Notes under the pieces: model-generated
What the model was told of the DNA's origin: nothing
Database searches by the model: none
What the model saw: the letters and a program-made list of their open reading frames with translations, nothing else
Assembly (NCBI GenBank): GCA_946480345.1
Contig: CAMLJR010000159.1
Location: 1-5,978, forward strand
DNA: 5,978 bases
Direction of reading: 5' to 3'
From: an uncultured Spongiibacteraceae bacterium
GTDB taxonomy: Bacteria > Pseudomonadota > Gammaproteobacteria > Pseudomonadales > CAMLJR01
In this document: piece after piece, positions 1 to 5,978 of the stretch
Position numbering within the stretch: the first letter of the stretch is position 1
Layout: each line of letters opens with the position of its first letter
Program-made: the position numbers and the translations under genes

Positions 1-875
1 TCGACTTTCTCGAATTGATGTTGACGAATCATGCCGCGCGTATCGCGGCCATAACTGCCCGCCTCGCTGCGAAAACAGGGGGTGTGGCAGACATATTTAA
101 TACCGCTATCGGTCAATTGCTCGGCATCGAAAATAGTATCGCGCGCGAGATTTGTGACCGGCACTTCGGCCGTCGGAATCAGATAATAATTCTGCTCGCC
201 TTCGAGCTTGAATAAATCCTCCTCGAATTTCGGCAACTGACCGGTGCCGCGCAGCGAATCCGCATTCACCATGAACGGCACGTACACTTCCTGATAACCA
301 TGCTCGGCGGTGTGCACATCAAGCATGAATTGAATCAATGCGCGATGAAGCTTCGCGACGCCGCCGCGCATAACCACGAAACGGCTGCCGGTAATTTTTG
401 TCGCGCTCTCGAAATCGATACCGCCGAGTTGTTCGCCGATATCGACGTGATCCTTAATCTCGAAATCGAACTGGCGCGGCTCACCCCAACGGCTGACTTC
501 GATATTGCCGGCTTCATCTTTTCCTTCCGGCACGCCATCGTCCGGCGTATTCGGAGTCGACATTAACCAAGCATCTAATTCTTGCTGCGCGCTTTTTGCG
601 GTCTCGGTTAATTGCGCCAAACGCTGCTCGATTTTCGCCAGTGTCGCATTGACCGATGACTTTGCTTCATCGACCGACATCCCCGATTTAATCAATTCAC
701 CGATTTTTTTCGATGCCTGATTGCGCTCGGCCAGCAATTGCTGACTTTCGGTTTCCGCTTTGCGATGCGCATTATCGAGATCGCGAAAACGCGCCACATC
801 GAAATCGAAATGTTTTTTGCGCAATTGCCACGCAATAGTTTCGGGGTCTTGTCGAAGCAGTTTGATATCGAGCAT
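1..875 (-). CDS. serS: Seryl-tRNA synthetase (class II), C-terminus cut off by window edge
   Basis: Seryl-tRNA synthetase activates serine with ATP and charges tRNA-Ser (and tRNA-Sec) in the cytoplasm. The reading frame begins with ATG at 873-875 ([12 protein letters not shown]) and stays open to the left edge, giving 291 residues; family members are about 430, so roughly the last third is missing. Residues about 30-100 are charged and helical, fitting the N-terminal coiled-coil arm that grips the tRNA variable arm. The class II core follows: [29 protein letters not shown] at 210-217, the serine-pocket TAEVP at 235-239, and motif 2 [14 protein letters not shown] from 268, whose Arg269 is expected to contact ATP. 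Motif 3 lies outside the window. A GGAA ends 7 nt before the ATG and is a plausible ribosome-binding site. It lies downstream of rarA on the same strand, across a 165-bp gap. Identification is secure. Confidence 0.97.
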   Translation of the reverse strand, partial: MLDIKLLRQDPETIAWQLRKKHFDFDVARFRDLDNAHRKAETESQQLLAERNQASKKIGELIKSGMSVDEAKSSVNATLAKIEQRLAQLTETAKSAQQELDAWLMSTPNTPDDGVPEGKDEAGNIEVSRWGEPRQFDFEIKDHVDIGEQLGGIDFESATKITGSRFVVMRGGVAKLHRALIQFMLDVHTAEHGYQEVYVPFMVNADSLRGTGQLPKFEEDLFKLEGEQNYYLIPTAEVPVTNLARDTIFDAEQLTDSGIKYVCHTPCFRSEAGSYGRDTRGMIRQHQFEKV

Positions 876-958
876 TTCTTAATTCCAAATTCTTTTTTTG
901 AAAATTAGCACCCAAGCTCGAAGAGCGGTGGATAGTTCTCTTTTCAGGACCGTCAGAA

Positions 959-974
959 ACATGGATTTTTATTA
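959..974 (+). repeat. Direct repeat copy 1 inside the inverted-repeat loop
   Basis: The segment ACATGGATTTTTATTA matches the copy at 981-996 at 12 of 16 positions (shared pattern ACA-GGAT-TT--TTA). Starts of the two copies are 22 nt apart, about two helical turns. Both lie wholly inside the loop of the 923-1029 inverted repeat. The similarity is visible, but its meaning is unknown and it could be chance in AT-rich DNA. Confidence 0.4.
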
Positions 975-980
975 AGAGCT

Positions 981-996
981 ACAGGGATGTTCTTTA
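981..996 (+). repeat. Direct repeat copy 2 inside the inverted-repeat loop
   Basis: The segment ACAGGGATGTTCTTTA is the partner of 959-974. It contains a small dyad, ACA-GGGA-TGT, that could form a tiny hairpin. Paired CATGGAT and CAGGGATG cores resemble the two-part palindromic repeats I recall between genes in some gammaproteobacteria, but I cannot name the family from sequence alone. Confidence 0.4.
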
Positions 997-1040
997 CGCG
1001 TGTACTGAAAAGAGAACTATCCACGGCTCCTGCAAAAGAA

Positions 1041-2363
1041 TTACGAGTAACGCTTGTTGCCACTTACGGCATCTAGACCACGTAAATAAGACAATTTCTC
1101 GGCGATTTTCTTCTCCAGCCCGCGATCGACGGGATGATAATACGTTTTGTCTTTGAGCTCTTCCGGAAAGTAATTTTCGCCAGCGGCATAGCCCATCGGC
1201 TCATCGTGCGCGTAGCGATATTCGGAACCGTAGCCGCTGTCTTTCAACAATCGCGTCGGCGCATTGCGTAAATGTATCGGAACATCGTAACTGGGCGCGT
1301 TTGCGATATCGGCTTTGACGGCATTATAGGCCGCATACACCGCGTTGCTTTTCGCCGCGCACGCCATATAAACAACCGCTTCGGCAATTGCGAGTTCGCC
1401 TTCCGGACTACCGAGTCGTTCCTGCACATCCCACGCATTCAGCGCAAGCTGCAAGGCGCGCGGGTCCGCAATACCGATATCTTCGGTCGCCATGCGAATT
1501 ACGCGGCGTGCTATGTACAACGGATCGCAACCGCCATCGAGCATACGAACGTACCAGTACAACGCAGCGTCGGGCGAACTGCCCCGCACCGCTTTATGCA
1601 GCGCAGAAATTTGCTCATAAAACAAATCGCCGCCTTTATCGAAACGGCGTACGTGGCCGCTGAGCACTTCATCCATGACCGACGCATCGACCACATCCTT
1701 GTTTTGCATACCCGCCATATCGAGCGCGAGCTCCAGCAAATTCAATGCGCGCCGCGCATCGCCATCGGCTGCCTGCACCAAGCGCTGCAACTGTTCGGAA
1801 TCGATATTCGCCGCGTCCGCTTGTTTCGCGTGTGCCTGCTCGACAATTTTTAACAGCGCCTCATCGGTCAGTGATTGCAACCGATAAACGCGCGTGCGCG
1901 ACAGCAATGCGTTATTCAACTCGAACGATGGATTTTCTGTCGTCGCGCCAATGAAAATTACGGTACCGTCTTCGACGAACGGCAGAAATGCGTCTTGCTG
2001 TGCTTTATTGAAACGATGCACTTCGTCAATAAATAAAATGGTCTGCCGACCGAGCGCGGCTTGTTGCTTCGCTTCATCGATCGCCGCGCGAATTTCCTTC
2101 ACACCGGCCAGCACCGCCGACAGTGAAATAAAATGTGCATCGCATAGTTTTGCAATCAATTTGGCGAGCGACGTTTTGCCGACGCCGGGCGGCCCCCACA
2201 AAATCATCGAATGCAGAATGCCCGCATCGAGCGCTTCGCGCAGAGGTTTGCCTTTATCGAGAAGATGCTGCTGACCGAAATAACTGCTCAGTTCACTCGG
2301 ACGCATACGCGCCGCGAGCGGTTGATAGTTCGCGTTGTCTTGTGCGAACAAATTACGATTCAT
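1041..2363 (-). CDS. rarA: Replication-associated recombination protein A (RarA/MgsA), AAA+ ATPase
   Basis: RarA is a cytoplasmic AAA+ ATPase of the RarA/Mgs1/WRNIP1 family. It acts at stalled or gapped replication forks and associates with SSB; the ATPase fold is related to clamp loaders and RuvB. The 440 residues match the usual length (about 447 in E. coli). Visible motifs are Walker A GPPGVGKT at 57-64, Walker B ILFIDEVHRF at 109-118 with Asp113-Glu114, sensor 1 around ATTENPSF at 140-147, LLSR at 153-156 as the likely arginine-finger region, and sensor 2 GDARRALN at 201-208. The C-terminal half carries the family's lid and tetramerisation region, including AVRGSSPDAALYW, PLYIARRVIRMATEDIG and the tail PVDRGLEKKIAEKL. 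The ATG at 2361-2363 lies inside the end of lolA, so the two overlap by 11 bp. A weak GGTG upstream suggests dependence on lolA translation. Nothing is truncated. Confidence 0.97.
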   Translation of the reverse strand: MNRNLFAQDNANYQPLAARMRPSELSSYFGQQHLLDKGKPLREALDAGILHSMILWGPPGVGKTSLAKLIAKLCDAHFISLSAVLAGVKEIRAAIDEAKQQAALGRQTILFIDEVHRFNKAQQDAFLPFVEDGTVIFIGATTENPSFELNNALLSRTRVYRLQSLTDEALLKIVEQAHAKQADAANIDSEQLQRLVQAADGDARRALNLLELALDMAGMQNKDVVDASVMDEVLSGHVRRFDKGGDLFYEQISALHKAVRGSSPDAALYWYVRMLDGGCDPLYIARRVIRMATEDIGIADPRALQLALNAWDVQERLGSPEGELAIAEAVVYMACAAKSNAVYAAYNAVKADIANAPSYDVPIHLRNAPTRLLKDSGYGSEYRYAHDEPMGYAAGENYFPEELKDKTYYHPVDRGLEKKIAEKLSYLRGLDAVSGNKRYS

Positions 2364-2982
2364 CGATCACCACATCGGCGCCGGCCGGAGGATCGAAGCG
2401 AAAAAGCGTATCGGGTAACGAAGGATTATTAGTCACGTTGTTGAAACGAATATCGGTGCGCTGATCGAGATTATCCTCGAGTATCAACTCGCTAATCGTA
2501 TCGCCGGAAAACTGCAGCACGAGCGCGCGAAACAACGCGTTCTTTTGTTTGGGTGTCAGCTTGTAATAGACGCCCTTACTGCCTTGCTCAACGGCGACAT
2601 TGTAATTGGCGCGAATACGCGACATTTCACCGCTCAAAATCAACGCCGGCGTATCGGCTAATTCGCCCTTGAATTTCTGCTTCGTCGCTTGTTCGAGATC
2701 CTGATCGAAACGCCACAGCGTCGTGCCATCAGTAACGATCAGATAAGCAAAGGGGGATGTGGTTTCCCAGCGCAAACGGTTGCCGCGCTTGACCGCGATA
2801 GCGCCTTGCGAGGTTTGCAGCACTTTGCCTTTTTCATCGGTAACCGTTTGCGTGAATTGGCCTTGTAACGATTTTAAGGGCTCAAGCTGCGCACTCAGTT
2901 TTTGCACCGCTGAATCGTCGGCGTGAGCAACGAGCGACAAAAGACACAAAAAAATAAAACCGCTACGCATCATCGTGAACAT
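2353..2982 (-). CDS. lolA: Outer-membrane lipoprotein carrier protein LolA
   Basis: LolA is the periplasmic chaperone that takes lipoproteins released by the LolCDE transporter and hands them to LolB at the outer membrane. The 209-residue product has a Sec signal peptide: Arg6, hydrophobic stretch 8-18, and likely cleavage after AHA at 19-21. The mature part of about 188 residues is close to E. coli LolA. Family hallmarks are LQGQFTQTV at 39-47, RLRWE at 69-73, VTDGTTLWRFD with EQAT nearby at 83-100, TPALILSG at 111-118, YKLTPK at 140-145, ILEDNLDQRTDIRF at 167-180 and the tail FRFDPPAGADVV at 194-205. Cys13 lies within the hydrophobic core and is not a lipobox. The ATG at 2980-2982 has an AGGGA 8 nt upstream, inside the end of ftsK; Met4 and Met5 are less well placed alternatives. 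The stop codon falls inside rarA. Confidence 0.96.
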   Translation of the reverse strand: MFTMMRSGFIFLCLLSLVAHADDSAVQKLSAQLEPLKSLQGQFTQTVTDEKGKVLQTSQGAIAVKRGNRLRWETTSPFAYLIVTDGTTLWRFDQDLEQATKQKFKGELADTPALILSGEMSRIRANYNVAVEQGSKGVYYKLTPKQKNALFRALVLQFSGDTISELILEDNLDQRTDIRFNNVTNNPSLPDTLFRFDPPAGADVVIDES

Positions 2983-2986
2983 CCAC

Positions 2987-5398
2987 TCAATCCCTCGGCG
3001 AAGGTGGCGCCAATACTTCGCGGCTGCCGTTAGTGCTCATTGACGTCACCACGCCGGCCGCCTCCATCGCTTCGATCAAGCGTGCCGCGCGGTTGTAGCC
3101 AATGCGTAATTTACGTTGCACCGATGAAATTGAGGCGCGGCGTGTTTCGCAAACAAAGCGCACCGCTTCGTCGTATAACTCATCGCTTTCGGCGTTGCCG
3201 CCCTCCTCGCCGTCGCCGCCCGCTGCAAATCCTGGCACGCCATCGTAAGCGCTGCCTTCTTCAAGCAGGCCATCGATGTAATCCGGTTGACCGCGCCGCT
3301 TCCAGTCGGCAACTACGCGATGCACTTCATCATCGGAGACAAATGCGCCGTGCACGCGCACCGGCAATCCGCTGCCCGGCGGCATGTACAACATATCGCC
3401 ATGGCCAAGTAATTGCTCGGCGCCGCCCTGATCGAGAATCGTGCGCGAATCAATGCGCGATGAAACCTGAAATGCAATTCGCGTCGGAATATTCGCCTTG
3501 ATCAAACCGGTGATGACATCGACCGAAGGGCGCTGCGTGGCGAGGATCAAATGGATACCGGCGGCGCGGGCTTTTTGCGCGATACGCGCGATCAGCTCTT
3601 CCACCTTTTTGCCGACAATCATCATCATGTCGGCGAATTCGTCGATTACAACGACAATCATCGGCAGCGTTTCGAGCGCCGGCGCTTTAGCGACTTCCTC
3701 GCCCGCCTGATAATTTTCTTCCGGCTTGAAGAACGGATCGAGAATCGGCTCGCCCGCCTGTTGCGCATCGAGAATTTTGCGATTAAAGCCGGCGAGATTA
3801 CGCACTCCCATCGCCGCCATTAATTTATATCGACGCTCCATTTCCGCAACGCACCAGCGCAAACCGGCCGCAGCATCTTTCATATCGGTAATGACCGGCG
3901 CCAACAAATGCGGAATGCCTTCGTATACCGATAATTCGAGCATTTTCGGATCGACCATCAGCAAGCGCACATCGGCGGGCGTCGCCTTGTACAAAATGCT
4001 GAGCAACATCGCGTTAACGCCGACCGATTTACCGGAGCCCGTCGTACCGGCAACCAATAAATGCGGCATCCGCGCCAGATCGGCAACGATCGGTTCGCCG
4101 CTGATGTCGTGACCGAGCGCGATCGATATCGGCGATTTCGCATCTTCGTACGCCTTCGAAGACAATACTTCGCGGAAATTCACTACCTCTCGATCTTCGT
4201 TCGGAATTTCGATCCCCATCACCGATTTGCCGGGAATGACTTCGACGACGCGCACGGAAATCACCGCCAGTGAGCGCGCCAGATCCTTCGCCAGTCCGGA
4301 AATTTTGCTGGCCTTCGTGCCAGGTGCAGGCTGAATTTCAAAGCGGGTAATAACAGGTCCCGGCAATACAGCGACGACTTCCGCGCTAACGCCGAAATCA
4401 GCCAGTTTGATTTCGAGTAGTTTCGACAGACCTTCCAGCGTTTCTGTGGAGTAGCCTTTTTTCTGCCGGCGATCCGCTTCATCAAGCAATTCGATTGCAG
4501 GCAATCGGGTAATCGAATTGTTATCGAACAATGTCTGCTGCTTTTCGCGCTGAACCCGCTCCGAGCGAACGGGCGTTGGTGGCGGTGCAGGTGGCGGTGT
4601 GATTTTTATCGGCGCTTTTTCTTTCTCGCGCTCCTTCTGCTTGATCAACGCTTCCTGCCGCTGCTTTTGCATTTCCCGATCGCCGCGATCGCGCTCGACA
4701 TGTTCTTGGCGGCGCTGAAACCATTCCCAGAATAATGCGCTGCCACGCAAAATCAGCGCACCCGTTTGATCCATCAGCTTCAGCCATGACAAATCGGCGA
4801 ATACCGTGAGACCGAACAATAAAATAGCAATCATGATCAAGCGGCTACCGATGCCGCCAAATGCTTGCAGCGCCGAGCTGCCAATCGCCTGTCCCAGTAC
4901 ACCGCCCGCTCCAAACGGCAAAGCACCGAGACCACTTTGAGCAATTGTCGCCAGCGATGTGCTCGCGATCATCACCAACGTCAAACCGATGATACGAACG
5001 ACAAAACCGGGCCAATCGAAACCGCCTTCACGATGACGATCGCGGTAGAGCACCCATGCGCGATACCCGATCAGGATCGGAAACAGATAAGCCATGTAAC
5101 CGAACAGGGAAAGAAAAACGTCGCCGAGCCAAGCGCCTGCCGGACCGCCAGTGTTATGAATTCGATCGCCGCTGCCCGTGCGGGACCAACCGGGATCTTG
5201 CGGGTGATAAGTGAGCAACGCCATCGTCAGATAGAGACATATCGCGATCAGGCCGATAAATGCACCTTCGCGAAGACGTAAGCGTTTTTTATCGAGCCCC
5301 TTGTCGAGGTTGCGTGAGGCGGTGGCGCTATTGCTGGATTTGCTCAATCGAAATTCCGCAGAGACTTGGAAGATGAAAAATCGGCGCCATATTAACAT
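2987..5398 (-). CDS. ftsK: DNA translocase FtsK (septal chromosome-segregation motor)
   Basis: FtsK anchors at the division septum and pumps DNA to bring the dif sites together and activate XerCD. From the ATG at 5398 it is 803 residues, the short-linker type (E. coli about 1,329). Hydrophobic segments near 46-64, 91-115, 133-153 and 183-203, perhaps also 157-180, form the membrane domain, with the typical [10 protein letters not shown] loop. A charged helix (about 228-262) and the proline-rich PPPAPPPTP form a brief linker. The alpha/beta motor follows: [11 protein letters not shown] near 344-354, Walker A GTTGSGKS at 451-458, DPKMLELS at 483-490, Walker [11 protein letters not shown] at 582-591 and [11 protein letters not shown] at 621-631. 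An acidic glycine-rich spacer (about 724-740) leads to the gamma winged-helix domain (about 741-795), which includes [22 protein letters not shown] and in this family reads KOPS sites. The first 17 residues look unlike FtsK, and the ATG lacks a spaced Shine-Dalgarno. A TTG at 5345-5347 (giving [10 protein letters not shown], 786 residues) with GGAA 6 nt upstream is a credible true start. Confidence 0.96.
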   Translation of the reverse strand: MLIWRRFFIFQVSAEFRLSKSSNSATASRNLDKGLDKKRLRLREGAFIGLIAICLYLTMALLTYHPQDPGWSRTGSGDRIHNTGGPAGAWLGDVFLSLFGYMAYLFPILIGYRAWVLYRDRHREGGFDWPGFVVRIIGLTLVMIASTSLATIAQSGLGALPFGAGGVLGQAIGSSALQAFGGIGSRLIMIAILLFGLTVFADLSWLKLMDQTGALILRGSALFWEWFQRRQEHVERDRGDREMQKQRQEALIKQKEREKEKAPIKITPPPAPPPTPVRSERVQREKQQTLFDNNSITRLPAIELLDEADRRQKKGYSTETLEGLSKLLEIKLADFGVSAEVVAVLPGPVITRFEIQPAPGTKASKISGLAKDLARSLAVISVRVVEVIPGKSVMGIEIPNEDREVVNFREVLSSKAYEDAKSPISIALGHDISGEPIVADLARMPHLLVAGTTGSGKSVGVNAMLLSILYKATPADVRLLMVDPKMLELSVYEGIPHLLAPVITDMKDAAAGLRWCVAEMERRYKLMAAMGVRNLAGFNRKILDAQQAGEPILDPFFKPEENYQAGEEVAKAPALETLPMIVVVIDEFADMMMIVGKKVEELIARIAQKARAAGIHLILATQRPSVDVITGLIKANIPTRIAFQVSSRIDSRTILDQGGAEQLLGHGDMLYMPPGSGLPVRVHGAFVSDDEVHRVVADWKRRGQPDYIDGLLEEGSAYDGVPGFAAGGDGEEGGNAESDELYDEAVRFVCETRRASISSVQRKLRIGYNRAARLIEAMEAAGVVTSMSTNGSREVLAPPSPRD
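2991..2995 (-). promoter_or_regulatory. Ribosome-binding site of lolA inside the ftsK 3' end
   Basis: On the minus strand AGGGA lies 8 nt before the lolA ATG and within the last codons of ftsK. The spacing favours the first Met (2982) over Met4 or Met5 and suggests that ribosomes finishing ftsK can re-initiate on lolA. Confidence 0.55.
5354..5357 (-). promoter_or_regulatory. Candidate ribosome-binding site for an alternative TTG start of ftsK
   Basis: Minus-strand GGAA (within GCGGAA) ends 6 nt before the TTG at 5345-5347. By contrast, the upstream ATG at 5396-5398 has only a GAG directly touching the start codon, which is too close to work as a Shine-Dalgarno. This makes the shorter FtsK a real possibility. 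Confidence 0.4.
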
Positions 5399-5428
5399 CT
5401 CGGCACTGATTGTCGGGAAGCTGGCGTT

Positions 5429-5458
5429 TTGCCGAAATAAGCGCGATTCCAGTATGAT
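5429..5458 (+). promoter_or_regulatory. Sigma-70-type promoter of trxB
   Basis: A -35 box TTGCCG (5429-5434, 4 of 6 consensus positions) and a -10 box TATGAT (5453-5458, 5 of 6) are separated by 18 bp. Transcription would start near 5465, giving a leader of about 30 nt before the trxB ATG. I found no equally good promoter for ftsK on the opposite strand in this region; a TTTACA exists on that strand but has no convincing -10 at proper spacing. Confidence 0.6.
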
Positions 5459-5482
5459 CCCTATCGATTAAATTGAATTTTT

Positions 5483-5485
5483 GGA
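5483..5485 (+). promoter_or_regulatory. Ribosome-binding site of trxB
   Basis: GGA within TTGGATG ends 8 nt before the ATG at 5494-5496. It is short but normally spaced, and supports this start, which also gives the standard N-terminus for the family. Confidence 0.5.
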
Positions 5486-5490
5486 TGTAA

Positions 5491-5978
<488 letters not shown>

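Larger units (their letters stand above)
923..1029. repeat. Long imperfect inverted repeat in the rarA–serS gap (MITE- or REP-like element, family unknown)
   Basis: The arms are 923-947 and 1005-1029. They pair at 24 of 25 positions (single mismatch at 927/1025), including an unbroken 20-bp block (928-947 with 1005-1024) containing GATAGTTCTCTTTTC. The loop is 57 nt (948-1004). It has no open reading frame and holds two similar direct segments. The element fills most of the non-coding gap between rarA and serS. In minus-strand RNA it would form a strong stem, but no U-tract directly follows the stem, so a classical intrinsic terminator is not supported. I saw no clear target-site duplication at the flanks. 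A small non-autonomous transposable element, a REP-like palindromic repeat or a structured leader of serS all remain possible. The repeat is seen directly; its class is inference. Confidence 0.8.

Noticed and set aside
300..566. An 88-codon plus-strand open frame opposite serS
   Set aside because: The opposite strand carries uninterrupted, strongly conserved SerRS sequence; this frame has no homologous features.
1017..1025. DnaA-box-like CTATCCACG (and CTATCCACC from the other arm)
   Set aside because: Each matches TTATCCACA at only 7 of 9 positions, they exist because the arms are complementary, and there is no origin context such as dnaA, an AT-rich unwinding region or further boxes.
923..1029. 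The inverted repeat as an intrinsic transcription terminator after rarA
   Set aside because: The loop is 57 nt and the stem is not directly followed by a T-tract on the transcribed strand; the only T/A-rich run is further on, near 890-905.
876..1040. A promoter for serS within the gap
   Set aside because: I looked for -35/-10 pairs on the minus strand. The best candidates (TAATTT near 901-906, TATCCA within the left arm) lack a matching -35 at proper spacing, so none is called.
1272..1853. A 193-codon plus-strand open frame antisense to rarA
   Set aside because: It lies fully within the well-supported rarA gene, its protein looks like the reverse reading of a coding sequence (rich in Arg, His and Ile) and it has no recognisable domain.
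3040..3501. A 153-codon plus-strand open frame antisense to the end of ftsK
   Set aside because: It is Arg/Pro/Cys-rich low-complexity translation opposite the conserved FtsK motor and gamma domain, typical of a shadow frame.

Overview
This window is an ordinary, conserved core-genome region of a gammaproteobacterium. The gene order serS–rarA–lolA–ftsK on the minus strand, with trxB diverging on the plus strand, is the order known from Pseudomonas. It resembles E. coli trxB–lrp–ftsK–lolA–rarA–serS but without lrp. Protein signatures (short-linker FtsK, SerRS, RarA, LolA, low-molecular-weight thioredoxin reductase) fit Gammaproteobacteria. I cannot fix the genus from the sequence.

Layout, left to right. 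(1) Positions 1-875, minus: the first 291 codons of serS; its C-terminal third lies beyond the left edge. (2) Positions 876-1040: a 165-bp non-coding gap holding a long, nearly perfect inverted repeat (arms 923-947 and 1005-1029, 57-nt loop). This is the only part not explained by core genes. (3) Positions 1041-2363, minus: rarA (mgsA). (4) Positions 2353-2982, minus: lolA, overlapping rarA by 11 bp. (5) Positions 2987-5398, minus: ftsK, ending 4 nt before lolA; its true start may be a TTG at 5347 rather than the ATG at 5398. (6) Positions 5399-5493: a short divergent intergenic region with a good sigma-70-type promoter for trxB. (7) Positions 5494-5978, plus: the first 161 codons of trxB, cut by the right edge. 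No stretch longer than 300 bases lacks a gene.

ftsK, lolA and rarA are packed so tightly (4-nt gap, then 11-bp overlap) that they almost certainly form one transcription unit with translational coupling. Their products do different jobs: chromosome segregation at the septum, periplasmic lipoprotein transport, and replication-fork maintenance. serS may be read from the same transcript or from its own promoter; the inverted repeat lies between them. I found no new defence, mobile or biosynthetic system. The items most worth a second look are the inverted-repeat element and the ftsK start site.
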